Of a stretch of 64,000 bases of DNA, positions 11,401-24,200 are shown one piece after another (the stretch's first letter is position 1; every line of letters starts with the position of its first letter). The stretch lies in contig SZWC01002447.1 in NCBI GenBank assembly GCA_023375785.1, positions 7,144 through 71,143 of the forward strand, in the 5' to 3' direction. Position numbers and translations under genes: made by a program. This DNA is from Penium margaritaceum. Lineage: Eukaryota; Streptophyta; Zygnematophyceae; Desmidiales; Peniaceae. The notes below the pieces were generated by a model. The model saw only the letters and a list, made by a program, of their open reading frames with translations. It made no database searches and was not told the origin of the DNA.

Positions 11401-14400
11401 ACTTTGACAACTCACAACATCATTCACAAATGGTGAGAGGGGGAAACAATGGTTTGTGAATACTAGTTATCGATTAGCAAGTTCAAAGACATCTAGTGTG
11501 TAGTGGCATAGTGTGGCTACCATGCACAGAGACCAACCAAAGTATGCATATGTCACTAACCATGACCAAAGAATTTCACTTCATCTGGTAACCGTTGAAA
11601 ACTCACAACTAGAGTCACAGATAGTAAGAGGGGTTAACAATGGTTTGGGAACACTGGCTATCAACAAGAAAGCACAAAGACCTTCAGTACATAGTGACAA
11701 GGTGTGGGAACCATGTACAGTGACAAACCAAAGTATGCATCTGCCACTAGCCATGACCAAAAGAATTTCATAGTGTGTGGCCAACGCTCAAAACTCATAA
11801 CACCAGTCACAAATGGTCAGAGGTGGGGGGGTGGACAATTGGTTGGGAACACTAGTTATCAACTAGCAAGTACAAAGACCTTTAACAAGTAGTGGCGCGA
11901 TGTGGCTAGCGTGCACAATGACCAACCAAAGCAGACATATGTCACTGACCATGACCAAACAATTTCAGTATGGGTGGTTAGCGTTCACAACCCATAACAC
12001 GAGTCAGAAATGGTCAGAGGGGGAAACAATGGTTTGGTAACACTAGGTATGGACAAGCAAGTACAAATACTGTTCATATGTATTGGCACGGTATGGCTAC
12101 TATGGACACCCAACAACCAAACTAGGCACATGTCACTGACCATGAAGAAAGAATTTCAGTATGGGTGGTCAATGTTTGCAACCCATATCACGAGTCACAA
12201 ATGGTCAGAGGGGTAAATAATCTTTTCACATTATTCATTTTCAAATAGCGAGTACAACAGAATTCAATGAGTAGTAGCACCGTGTGGCTACAATGCACAA
12301 TGACGGACCAACGTAGGCATATGTACTGCCTTTGACCAAAGAAACCCCCTGTGTGTGGTCAACGTTGACAACACTGAATATGAGCGACAAATGGTCAGAG
12401 GGGGAAACAATGGTTTGGGAACACCAGGTATCAACTAGCAAGAGCAGGGACCTTAAAAAAGTAGTGACACGGTGTGGCTACCATGTACAATGACGGACCA
12501 AATTAGGCATGTGTCACTGACCATGACCAAAGAATGTCACTATGTGTGGTCAACTTTGACAACTCAAAACACCAATCACAAATGGTGAGAGGGGGAAACA
12601 ATGGTTTGTGAATACTAGTTATCGATTAGCAAGTTCAAAGACATCTAGTGTGTAGTGGCATAGTGTGGCTACCATGCACAGTGACCAACCAAAGTATGCA
12701 TTTGTCACTAACCACGACCAAAGAATTTCACTTCATGTGGTAACCGTTGACAACTCACAAGAAGAGTCACATATAGTAAGAGGGGTTAACAATGGTTTGG
12801 GAATACTGGCTATCAACAAGAAAGCACAAAGACCTTCAGTACATAGTGACAAGGTGTGGGAACCATGTACAGTGACAAACCAAAGTATGCATCTTCCACT
12901 ACCCATGACCAAAAGAATTTCATAGTGTGTGGTCAACATTGAGAAATCAGAACACGAGTCACAAATGGTCAGAGGTGGGGGGGGGACAATTGGTTGGGAA
13001 CACTAGTTATCAACTAGCAAGTACAAAGACCTTTTGAAAAATAGTGGCGCGATGTGGTTAGCGTGCACAATGACCAACCAAAGCAGAGATATGTCACTGA
13101 ACATGACCAAATAATTTCAGTATGGGTGGTTAGCGTTCACAACCCATAACACGAGTCAGAAATGGTCAGAGGGGGAAACAATGGTTTGGTAACACTAGGT
13201 ATGGACAAGCAAGTACAAATACTGTTCGTATGTATTGGCACGGTATGGCTACTATGCACACCAAACACCCAAACTAGGCACATGTCACTGACCATGACCA
13301 AAGAATTTCAGTATGGGTGGTCAATGTTTGCAACCCATAACACGAGTCACAAATGGTCAGAGGGGTAAATAATGTTGTCAGAATATTCATTTTCAAATAG
13401 CGAGTACAACAAAACTCAATAAGTAGTAGCACGGTGTGGCTGCAATGCACAATGACCGACCAAAGTAGGCATATGTACTGCCTTTGACCAGAGAAACCCC
13501 CCGTGTGTGGTCAACCTTGACAACTCTTAATATGAGCGACAAATGGTCAGAGGGGGAAACAATGGTTTGGGAACACCAGGTATCAACTAGCAAGAGCAGG
13601 GACCTTCAAAAAGTAGTGACACGGTGTGGCTACCATGTACAACAACGGACCAAATTAGGCATGTGTTACTGACCATGACCAAAGAATGTCACTATGTGTG
13701 GTCAACGTTGACAACTCATAACACGAGTCACAAGTGGTCAGTTTGGGAGACAATGGTTTGTGAATACTAGTTATCGATTAGGAAGTATAAAAACCTTCAA
13801 TATATAGTGGCACAATGTAGCTACCATGCACAGTGACCAACCAAAGTATGTATATGTCAGTGACCATGACCAAATCACTTCACTTCATGTGGTCAACATT
13901 GATAACTCACAACAAGAGTCACGGATAGTCAGAGGGGGTAACAATGGTTTGGAAACAGTGGCTCTCAACTAGAAAGCACAAAGACCTTCAGTACGTAGTG
14001 ACACGGCCTGGAAACCATGTACAGTGACAAAGCAAAGTAGGCATATGCCACTACCCATGACCAAAAGAGTTTCACAGTGTGTGGTAAATATTGAAAACTC
14101 ATTACACGAGTCACAAATGGTCACAGGGGAAAAAAACGGGTTGGGAACACTACTTATTAAACAGCAAGTACAAAGACCGTTGAGCAGTAGTGGCACGGTG
14201 TGGCTGCCGTGCACAGTGACCAACCAAAGGATGCATACATCACTGACTATGACCAAAGAAGTCCATTATGTGTGGTCAACATTCAAAACTCATAACACGA
14301 GTCAAAAATGGTCATAGGAAGAGACAATGGTTTGGGAACCCCATGTGTCGACTAGAAAGGACCAAGAATTTCAGTATGTACTGGCACTGTATGGCTACCA

Positions 14401-17400
14401 TGCACACTGAACAACGAAACTAGGCATATATCACTGACCATGACCAAAGAGTTTCAATATGGATGGTGAACGTTCACAACCCATAACATGAGTCACCAAT
14501 GGTCAGAGGGGGAAACAATTATTTTGGAATAGTAGTTTTAAACTAGCAAGTACAACGACCTTCAATAAGTAATAGCACCGTGTGTCTACCATGCACAATG
14601 ACCGACAAAAGTAGGCATATATACTGCCTTTGACCAAAAAAACCCAGTGTGTGTGGTTGATGTTGACAACTCATAATACGAGTCATATATGGTCTTAGGG
14701 GGGGAACAATGGTTTGGGAACACCAGGATTTAACAAGCAAGCACAGGGACCTTCAATAAGCAGTGGCACAGTGTGGCTACCATTTACATGACCAACCAAA
14801 GTAGGCATGTGTCACTAACCATGACCAAAGAATGTCACTATGTGTGGTCAACTTTGACAACTTACAACACCAGTCACACATGGTGAGAGGGGGAAACAAT
14901 GGTTTGTGAATACTAGTCATCGATTAGCAAGTTCAAAGACATCTAGTGTGTAGTGGCATAGTGTGGCTACCATGCACAGAGACCAACCAAAGTATGCATA
15001 TGTCACTAACCATGACCAAAGAATTTCACTTCATCAAGTAACCGTTGACAACTCACAACAAGAGTCACAGATAGTAAGAGGGATTAACAATGGTTTGGGA
15101 ACACTGGCTATCAACAAGAAAGCACAAAGACCTTCAGTACATGGTGACAAGTTGTGGGAACCATGTACAGTGACAAACCAAAGTATGCATTTGCCACTAG
15201 CCATGACCAAAAGAATTTCATAGTGTGTGGTCAACGTTCAAAACTCATAACACGAGTCACAAATGGTCAAAGGTGGGGGGGAGGGACAATTGTTTGGGAA
15301 CACTAGTTATCAACTAGAAAGTACAAAAACCTTTAACAAGTAGTGGCGCGATGTGGCTAGCGTGCACAATGACCAACCAAAGCAGAGATATGTCACTGAC
15401 CATGACCAAATAATTTCAGTATGGGTGGTTAGCGTTCACAACCCATAACACGAGTCAGAAATGGTCAGAGGGGGAAACAATGGTTTGGTAACACTAGGTA
15501 TGGACAAGCAAGTACAAACACTTTTCATATGTATTGGCACGGTATGGCTACTATGGACACCAAACAACCAAACTAGGCACATGTCACTGACCATGACGAA
15601 AGAATTTCAGTATGGGTGGTCAATGTTTGCAACGCGTATCACGAGTCACAAATGGTCAGAGGGGTAAACAATGTTTTCACATCATTCATTTTCAAATAGC
15701 GAGTACAACAGAATTCAATGAGTAGTAGCACGGTGTGGCTGCAATACACAATGACGGACCAAAGTAGGCATATGTACTGCCTTTGACCAAAGAAACCCCC
15801 TGTGTGTGGTCAACGTTGACAACTCTGAACATGAGCGACAAATGGTCAGAGGGGGAAACGATGGTTTGGGAACACCAGGTATCAACTAGCAAGAGCAGGG
15901 ACCCTCAAAAAGTAGTGACACGGTGTGGCTGCCATGTACAATGACGGACCAAAGTAGGCATGTGTCACTGACCATGACCAAAGAATGTCACTATGTGTGG
16001 TCAACTTCGACAACTCATAACACCAGTCACAAATGCTGAGAGGGGGAAACAATGGTTTGTGAATACTAGTTATCAATTAGCAAGTTCAAAGACATCTAGT
16101 GTGTAGTGGCATAGCGTGGCTACCATGCACAGTGACCAACCAAAGTATGCATATGTCACTAACCATGACCAAAGAATTTCACTTCATGTGGTAACCGTTG
16201 ACAACTCACAACAAGAGTCACAGATAGTAAGAGGGGTTAACAATGGTTTGGGAATACTGGCTATCAACAAGAAAGCACAAAGACCTTCAGTACATAGTGA
16301 CAAGGTGTGAGAACCATGTACAGTGACAAACCAAAGTATGCATCTGCCACTAGCCATGACCAAAAGAATTTCATAGTGTGTGGTCAACATTGAAAACTCA
16401 TAACACGAGTCACAAATGGTCAGAGGTGTGGGGGGGGGGACAATTGGTTGGGAACACTAGTTATCAACTAGCAAGTACAAAGACCTTTAACAAGTAGTGG
16501 CACAATGTGGTTATCGTGCACAATGACCACCCAAAGCAGGCATATGTCACTGACCATGACCACATAATTTCAGTATCGGTGGTCAGCGTTCACAACCCAT
16601 AACATGAGTCACTAATGGTCAGAGGGGGAAACAATGGTTTGGTAACACTAGGTATGGACAAGCAAGTACAAATACTGTTCGTATGTATTGGCACGTGTGG
16701 CTACTATGCACACCAAACACCCAAACTAGGCACATGTCAATGACCATGACCAAAGAATTTCAGTATGGGTGGTGAATGTTTGCAACCCATAACACGAGTC
16801 ACAAATGGTCAGAGGGGTAAATGATGTTGTCAGAATATTCATTTTCAAATAGCCAGTACAACAAAATTCAATAAGTATTAGCACGATGTGGCTGCAATGC
16901 ACAATGACCGACCAAAGTAGGCATATGTACTGCCTTTGACCAGAGAAACCCCCTGTGTGTGGTCAACCTTGACAACTCTTATTATGAGCGACAAATGGTC
17001 AGAGGGGGAAACAATGGTTTGGGAACACCAGGTATCAACTAGCAAGAGCAGGGACCTTAAAAAAGTAGTGACATGGTGTGGTTACCATGTACAATGACCA
17101 ACCAAAGAAGGCATGTGTCACTGACCATGACAAAAGAATGTCACTATGTGTGGTCAACTTTGACAACTCAAAACACAAGTCACAAATGGTTAGAGGGGGA
17201 AACAATGGGTTGTGAATTATAGTTATCAATTAGCAAGTACAAAGACCTTCAATATGTAGTGGCACAGTGTGTCTACCATGCACAGTGACCAACCAAAGTA
17301 TGCATATGTCACTGACCATGACCAAAGAGTTTCAATTCATGTGGTCAACGTTGACAACAAAAAACAAGAGTCACACATAGTCAGAGGGGGTAACAATGGT

Positions 17401-19183
17401 TTGGGAATACTGGCTATCAATTAGAAAGCACAAAGATCTTGAGTACGTAGTAACACGGCGTGGCAACCATGTAGAGTGACAAACAAAAGTAGGCATGTGC
17501 CACTAACCATGACCAACATAATTCCACAGTATGTGGTCAACGTTGAAAACTCATAACATGAGTCACAAATGGTCAAAGGGAGAGACAATGGTTTGTGAAC
17601 CCTATGTATTGAATAGAAAGGACAAAGAACATCAATACGTAGTGGCACGGTGTGGCTACTATGCACACCGAACAAGCAAACTAGGCATATGTCACTGACC
17701 ATGACCAAAGGATTTCAGTATGGGAGATCAACGTTCACAGCCCATAACACGGGTCACAAATGGTCAGCTGGGGAAACAATAGTTTCGGAATATTAGTGTT
17801 CAACTAGCAAGTACAACGACCTTCAATAAGTAGTAGCACGGTGTGGCTACCATGCACAATGACCGACGAAAGCATGCATATGTACTTCCTTTGACCAACG
17901 AAATCCGCTGTGTGTGGTCAACGTACTACTTTAGTCGCATAATGCGAGTCACAAATGGTGAGAGGGGGAAACAATGGCTTGGGAACACCAGGTATCAGTT
18001 AGCAAGCACATGGACCTTCAACAAGTAGTGGCACGGTATGGCTACCATGTACAATGACCAACCAAAGTAGGCATGAGTCACTAACCATGACCAAAGAATG
18101 TCAGTATGTGTGGTCAACTTTGACAACTCACAACACGAGTCACAAATGTTCAGAGGGGGAAACAATGGTTTGTGAATACTAGTTACCGATTAGCAAGTAC
18201 AAAGATCTTCATTATGTAGTGGCAGAGTGTGGCTACCATGTACAGTGACCAACCAAAGTATGCATATGTCAATAACCATGACCAACGAGTGTCACTTCAT
18301 GTGGTCAATGTTGACAACCCACAACAAGAGTCACAGATAGTCAGAGGGGGTAACGATGGTTTGCGAACACTAGCTATCAATTAGAAGGCACAAAGACCTT
18401 CAGTACGTAGTGACACGGCGTGGGAACCATGTATTGCGACAAACCAAAGTAGGCATATGCCACTAACCATGACAAAAAAAGAATTTCATTGTGTGTGGTC
18501 AACGTTGAAAATTCATAACACAAGTGTGAACTGGTCCGAGGGGGAAACAATGGGTTGGAAGCACTAGTTTATAACTAGCAAGTACAAAGAACTTCAACAA
18601 GTACTGGCACGGTGGAGCTAGCATACACAGTCACCAATCAAAGGATGCATACATCAGCAACTATGACCAAAGAAGTCCACTCTGTGTGGTCAACATTGAC
18701 AACTCATAACATGAGTCACAAATGGTCAGAGGGAGAGACTCTGGTTTGGAAACCCTATGTATCCATTATGAAGGGAAAAGAACTTCAATACATAGTAGCA
18801 CGGTGTGGCTACTATGCACACCGAACAACCAAACTAGGCATATGACATTGACCATGACCAAAGAATTTCAGTATGGGTGATCAACGTTCACAACCCATTA
18901 CAGGAGTCACAAATGGTCTGAGGGGGAAACAATGGTCTTGGAATGTTAGTTTTCAACTAGCAAGTACAACAATTTTCAATAAGTAGTAGCACGGTGTGGC
19001 TACCATGCACACTGACCGACCAAAGTAGGCATATGTACTGCCTTTGACCAACAAAATCTGTTGTGTGTGGTCAACATTGACAAATCTTAATACGATTCAC
19101 AAATGGTCAGAGGGGGAAACAATGGTTTGGGAACACCAGGTATCAACTAGCAAGCACAGGGACCTTCAATAAGTAGTGGCACG
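8418..19183. repeat. Satellite block 2: the same ~190-bp six-type HOR
   Basis: The array resumes directly after the solo LTR, starting with the right TSD (8418-8422), in the same orientation as block 1. The A-type variant of the GTCAAC...GAC box recurs near 11398, 12548, 13696, 14848, 16000 and 17154, which is a regular 1148-1154-bp period, then at 18114 (960 bp, a five-monomer unit). From 11.4 to 17.2 kb the D monomer is replaced by a variant carrying GGTATGGACAAGCAAG. Several C-like monomers there hold G runs of 7-10. No gene, tRNA or rRNA is seen. The block ends in the left TSD GCACG (19179-19183) of the copia element. Confidence 0.92.
11398..17153. repeat. 3.45-kb super-repeat made of HOR units (U1 U2 U3 U4 U5)
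   Basis: Five consecutive ~1.15-kb HOR units start near 11398, 12548, 13696, 14848 and 16000. U1 and U4 share private variants: GCACAGAGACC, TACTATGGACAC and the TCACGAG preceded by TAT. U2 and U5 share others: CACCAAACACCC and GTTGTCAGAATATTC. U3 is closer to the canonical form. The F monomers before U1 (about 11210) and before U4 (about 14660) share GGTCTTAGGGGG. The pattern therefore repeats with a period of about 3450 bp, three HOR units, meaning that a multi-HOR block was duplicated after the HOR itself was established. Confidence 0.75.
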
Positions 19184-19908
19184 TGTTGACGTGGTGTGGC
19201 CCATGCCATGAGTACCGTTGAGTGTACTTCCTGGTTCGACCACTGAGGAGTGGTAGAACACCTGATCTGACTTTAGAATTGGATTCCTTGAACTTACAGG
19301 ATCGAGTTTTGAATCTCTCCATTTGAGAGAGTATTCTAAAAGGTAGCCTTGCCCGAGAAATGGGTGTTTGGGGGGGGGGGGGGGGAATCTGGTACCTGCC
19401 ATGGGTGGCGGGATAATCCACTGCCTGTGATGAGAGTTAAACTCCAGCAGGCTCCAAATGCACCACGGCCATAAAGGAAGCAACCAGAGAGTTCTCCTTG
19501 ACCAGGGTGAACTTCTCCTTGACTTCTGGGCGAAGGAAGGGGCTCCGACGAGGCATCGTTGACTCGCCTCCCGTTGCCTAGCGTGCAGGGCAGGGTGGGC
19601 AGCTCCACCAAGGGTTACATCGAGGGCCATAGCAGGGGCTATACTACTCCGATTTGGGCGTGCTTGGATGCGTTGGAAAGCTTATATTGGGTTGTGATGA
19701 TCTATTGTAATCTCACTATGCTAAGATACAAAAAACGTATTTTGATTCAGTTCTACTGAATACAATGTGTTCTGCCCACTCAGATCCGTGATCCTTGTGC
19801 TCCACACTCCTCAACAAAGGTGGCCATTGGCTGCCCCAAACACTGGTAGTGTGCATCATAAAGAGCGAGGCATCCTTGAGGATGCCTCCACACCCACAAG
19901 AGCCAACA
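19184..19908 (+). repeat. 5' LTR of the copia element
   Basis: It starts TGTTG and ends CAACA, the short inverted repeat usual for LTRs, and is 725 bp long. The 3' LTR at 24173-25066 matches it throughout, including the G run, the GGTGAACTTCTCCTTGACT segment and the terminal ACCCAC.AGAGCCAA. A weak candidate primer-binding site, TGGCCCCACGTGCC, starts at 19917, eight bases after the LTR; I cannot assign it to a tRNA. Confidence 0.9.
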
Positions 19909-19975
19909 AAGGGTTATGGCCCCACGTGCCTAGAAGGACCATAGCTCTACAACATTCAAGCTACCGCCGCGCGCC

Positions 19976-20780
19976 ATGGCACCGATAGAGCAAGAGAGCA
20001 TCGGCGTCTCCAAGTTCAACGGGCTTGGCTTCCACCTTTGGAGGTGGGAGTTTGAGGTCTTCCTCGATGACAAGGGCCTGTTTGAGCTGGTCAAGGGCAA
20101 AGAAACTGCCCCTCTGGATACCGCGACGCCAGAGGAAGTGGAAGCGTACAAGAAGCGCAACAAGAAGGCGCTTGCTTTCTTGGCGTATGCGCTTGCTCTG
20201 ACGCAGCGCTCCCTTGTTCAATTATGCACGGAGGCCGTGGAGGCCTAGCAGAAACTCTGCACCATCTACCAATCCACCAACCTTGCTAACCAGCTCTTCG
20301 TCTTCAAGAGGCTCGTCACCCTCCGAGCCAACGAAGGCGACGATATCATGGAGATCCTGCAATAGATTGAGTCCTTGACTGTTGAGTGCGTAGCCACTGG
20401 GTGGAAGGTCGACCCTTAGCTGCAAGCCATGATCCTCCTCCTGGCCTTGCCGGACAGTTGGAGTCCCATGATCACCTTCCTAGGTGGCTGGTCCGCCGAT
20501 GAGCTGAAATATCCAAAGGTGGCTCAGTACGTCCGCAATGAATGGATGCGGCATGGTGGGAGAGAGAGTGTGGCAACATTGAGTTCCGCCTATGCCGTCC
20601 GTCCTCAAGGTGGAGGGGGAGGTAAAAAGGGGAAGGGTGCAAATCAGGGTACCAAGAGAGGTGACAAGAAATGGGAGTGCTATAACTGTGGCAAACAGGG
20701 CCAATACGCACGAGACTGCCCCAACAAGAAGTCGAACCAGCCCGGGAAGGGCGGGAAGAAGGCCACCCAAGACATGATGG
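19976..20780 (+). pseudogene. gag: copia Gag with altered zinc knuckle (broken)
   Basis: Capsid and nucleocapsid part of the polyprotein. The ATG at 19976 is the first in frame, 67 bases past the LTR. The start (EQESIGVSKFNGLGFHLWRW) and the later stretch with QKLCTIYQ and LANQLFVFKRLVTL match copia Gag (UBN2-type). A basic Gly/Lys-rich segment precedes a CCHC knuckle at 20678-20719 reading CYNCGKQGQYARDC, in which the zinc-binding His is Gln (CAA at 20702-20704). In-frame TAGs lie at 20246, 20363 and 20417. The first falls where copia Gag proteins usually have Trp (EAW.KL), which fits a TGG to TAG change. Not functional as it stands. Confidence 0.88.
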
Positions 20781-21225
20781 CCAGGGAGTCTATTTACTTG
20801 ACGGATCCGGACGTCACGGTGATTGACTCCGGATCAGACCGCCACATGCAATGCAACCAGGCGGCATTCGTCACCCACGGCGCCACTGAACGGCGCATGA
20901 CAGTCGCCAATGACAGAACGAAGTTGGCCACGGGCTAAGGCAATGTTCGCATTGAGTTGGGGGGGACGGGGAAAATCATTCTGTGTACCATCTACGATGT
21001 GCTCTACATGCCCAAATTTGGGGCAAACGTGCTGTCAGTGAGCCACCTTACCGACAAGGGGCTCGCGGTACTCTTCAACAAGAAGGAGGCTATCATCCGG
21101 AAGGAGGCAAATGGCGAGGTGATTGCACTTGGCAAGAGGGAGGAGGACCTGCACCTTCTCCGTACCAAGGTTCTTGGCAATGCGGTGAGGACCGATGCTG
21201 CCAACCTCGTGAAGAATGACAAAGG
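20781..21225 (+). pseudogene. copia aspartic protease (broken)
   Basis: Retropepsin-type protease that cleaves the polyprotein. The active-site triplet DSG is at 20825-20833 within VTVIDSGSDRHM, the copia form of the D(S/T)G motif. Downstream, the YDVLYMPKFGANVLSVSHL segment is typical of the copia protease C-terminal half. The frame is the same as Gag and is interrupted by TAA at 20936-20938. There is no independent start; it was part of the Gag-Pol frame. Confidence 0.87.
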
Positions 21226-22430
21226 GGACCTGAACATGTGGCATCACTGGTTGTGCCACATCACTCCCTCAACAGTGAGGGACATGGCAAAGAAGGAAGT
21301 GGTGCGGGGTCTTGAGGTCAAGAGCCTTGATGCAGCCAAGGATGCCGTGTGTGAGCCGTGCGTGGTCAACAAAGAAACACGGCAGCCGTTTGCAGGAAAG
21401 GGGACGCGTGCATCAGCAAAGTTGGAGGTAGTGTACACCGATGTGTGTGGACCATTTGAGCCCTCCATTGGTGGAACATGCTACTTCGTCACCTTCATCG
21501 TTGACCACAGCCGCAAGCTCTACCTCTACATCATCAAGAGCAAGAGCGATGTCTTGTTGTGCATGTAGGAATTTGTGGCGGCTGTGGAGCGGAAAACAGA
21601 GTTGAAGGTGAAGGCGTTCCGGAGTGACAACGGCGGCGAGTACAAGGGCCACTCGACATGGATGAAGAGCAGGGGGATCATGTGGCAGAAAACTACGCCA
21701 CACTTCGTAGTAGAACGGTGTTGCCGAGAGGGCAAACCGCACCACCATCAATATGGTCCGGTCAATGTTGAGCGATGCCGGCCTCGCGCAGTGGTATTGG
21801 GGTGCGGCGGCACGGACAGCGGCATACATCATGAACCTGACGCCAACGAAGCCGCTTAAAGACACGGAGTCCAAGGTGTGGAAGATGCCACAGGAAGTGT
21901 GGAGCGGAAGGAAACCAACAGTGGCACACCTCCGCACGTTTGGTTGTGTTGGACATGCTGTTGTACGGGCACGGGAGGGGCGGGGAAAGCTGGACCCGCG
22001 GACTCGCCGGTGCATCTTTGTCGGGTACAAGAGCGGGAACAAGGCGTACCGGCTCTTCAACCCGTGGAAGCAGCAGATCGTGAAGAGTCACGACGTCACG
22101 TTTGACAAGGCCAGCCATTGGACAGACAAGGACGCGGGTCTCTCCAAGCGTGGGGAGTGGCTGCCACTCCTTGAGAGGGAAATGCTGGAGGACGCAAAAG
22201 AGGGTGATGTCCTATCGGCTCCAGCCGGCGATAACCATCCGGGCGATGTGGGAGAGGCTGATTTGCATTCAGCCAAGTCAGACAATGAGTCTGAAGCGTC
22301 GGCAGCAATGGAGCTAAACGAAGAGGTGGGGAGTGAGCCCGCATCTCCACGGTTCCTGAGACAGGGGGAGCAGGCCAGCGGTGCGAGTGTCACCGGGAGG
22401 TGGCAGCACCAGCAGCAGCAATTGCAGTAG
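21226..22430 (+). pseudogene. copia integrase (broken, frameshifted)
   Basis: Joins element cDNA to the chromosome. It opens with the GAG-pre-integrase zinc motif (NMWHHWLCHI, then CEPC). The catalytic core retains all three acidic residues: D at 21440-21442 (YTDVCGP), D at 21626-21628 (RSDNGGEY) and E at 21726-21728 (NGVAERANRT). The E lies in a different frame from both Ds, so a 1-base indel falls at about 21690-21713. A TAG interrupts at 21566. Downstream in the new frame come LRTFGCVGHAVV and the GYKSGNKAYRLF segment typical of the copia integrase tail. It ends in an acidic, Ser-rich and Gln-rich linker up to a TAG at 22428. Confidence 0.9.
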
Positions 22431-23660
22431 CAGCAGCAGCCTCAACAGCAGCAGCCCTAGAGAAGCGGACGCGCAAGGAGGACGGCAAAGAGGTACGATG
22501 CCGCAGAGGGCATCTGGACTGGGCTTGCTTGAGCGTTATTTGCGCAAGAGGAGTCCGAGACCGCCAAGGAGGCGTTATAGCGGAAGGATGGGGCTGAGTG
22601 GGAGGGAGCTATAAAATCTGAGCTCGCCTCCTATGAAGAGAATGGCACTTGGAAGCTGATTGACAGGCCGAAGGCCACGAAAATCATCGGCTCCAAGTGG
22701 ATCTTGAAGAAGAAGCTCACCAAGGAGGGAAAAGTGGAGCGGCACAAGGCGCGGCTGGTCACGAAGGGGTACGCCCAGCAAAAGGGTGAACACTATGACA
22801 AAACCTTCGCACCGGTGGCGACGTTCGCCTCCATTCATTCTATCCTCTCAATGGCGGCGGTGCGCATCTATGAATTCCACCAAATGGACGTGAAAATTGT
22901 GTTCCTCAACGGCGACCTGGACAAGGAGGTATACATGGAGGTGCCGGAGGGGGTGGACGCGCCGCCGGTGATGGTGTGCCGGCTTCGCAAGGCGCTCTAC
23001 GGGCTGAAGCAAGCGCCACTCATGTGGTACCTGAAAATGGACAGCTTCATGGCCGAGCTTGGCTTCAAGCGCTGTGAGGCAGATCACAACGTTTACGTGC
23101 GGAAGCAGCCGGGGTTGCACCAAATCGTGGCACTTTACGTGGATGATATCATCCTCATGTCGTCGGACATGGAGGAGTTGGTGAACCTGAAGCGGCAGCT
23201 GGGCGGTCGGTTCAAAATGACCGACATGGACGAGCTCAAGTACTACCTCGGTGTCGCCATCAAGAGGGACCGCAAGGCACGCACCCTCGAGATGGGGCAG
23301 GCAAAGTACGTGCAAGAGGTGCTCCGCCGCTACAACATGGAGGAGTGCAATCCCATCGGCACACCCATGACCACCACGTGTGAGCTGAGCTTGAGCATGG
23401 GCCCGAGCATGGACGCGGAGAAGGAGGAGATGGCAGGTGTGCCATACCAGTCCGCAATGGGGAGCATCATGTACGCCATGGTGGCGACGCAGCCCGACCT
23501 CGCCTTTGCGGAGAGCCAAGTGAGCCGCTACGTTGCTGACCCTGGGCGGTTGCATTGGCAAGCAGTGAAACGGATCCCCCGCTATATCAAGGCGACAAAA
23601 CAGTCGCGGCTCGTGTTTGGAGGGGGAGCACGTGACAATTCCCTCGAGTTGGTCAGCTAA
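22431..23660 (+). pseudogene. copia reverse transcriptase (broken upstream, core intact)
   Basis: RNA-dependent DNA polymerase. Up to 22580 the linker is interrupted by TAG (22458), TGA (22530) and TAG (22578). From there it runs open to TAA at 23658. Motifs in order: NGTWKLIDRP; KARLVTKGYAQ; QMDVKIVFLNGDL, which has the first catalytic Asp; LRKALYGLKQAPLMWY; and the catalytic YVDD at 23136-23147 (ALYVDDIIL). Near the end, YQSAMGSIMYAMVATQPDLAFA is the conserved copia segment before RNase H. The RT core looks chemically intact although the full polyprotein cannot be made. Confidence 0.92.
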
Positions 23661-24200
23661 TGCAATGCTGACTGGGCTGGTAATGTGGATGACAGGAATT
23701 CAATGTTGGGGTACGTGTTTGTGCTTGGTGGTGCAGCAGTTTTGTGGGCAAGCAGGAAGCAGGATTGTGCTGCGCTGTCCAGCACCAAAGCAGAGTACAT
23801 CTCGCTTACGGAAGCTGCAAAGGAGGCCATGTGGCTAAGACAGCTGCTAAAGGATATCGGCGTGTCGCAAAGGAAGCCGATGGTACTCAACGTTGACAAC
23901 ATGAGTGCCATCAGCCTCACCCAGAACCCAGTTCTGCACAGGATGACCAAGCACATCGAGATCGGTCGCAGCTATGCGCGATACTTGGTGGCAAAGGGGG
24001 ATGCGGGTATCGTGCATTGTGGTACTAAGCGCATGCTCTCCGACGCCATAACCAATGCACAGCCCAAGGACAGGCACTACGTGAGTTGCATGGAGCTCGG
24101 TCTGCGTTGTGAAGTTCAAAATGCTACAGGTTCCAAGGACAATGCATCAAGGCTGTGGTGCAAGGGGGAGATTGTTGACATGGTGTGCCCCTTGCCATGA
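23661..24200 (+). pseudogene. copia RNase H (broken only at its junction to RT)
   Basis: Removes the RNA strand during cDNA synthesis. It is in the same frame as RT, separated by TAA at 23658-23660. It starts CNADWAGN, where the Asp is the first catalytic residue, then WASRKQDCAALSSTKAEYIS, which contains the catalytic Glu, then VDNMSAISL with a further Asp, and MTKHIEIGRSYAR. These are standard copia RNase H signatures. The frame passes through the polypurine tract and ends inside the 3' LTR at 24198-24200. Confidence 0.9.
24161..24172 (+). other. Polypurine tract of the copia element
   Basis: CAAGGGGGAGAT lies directly before the TGTTGAC start of the 3' LTR. A purine run at this position primes plus-strand DNA synthesis in LTR retrotransposons. 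Confidence 0.85.
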
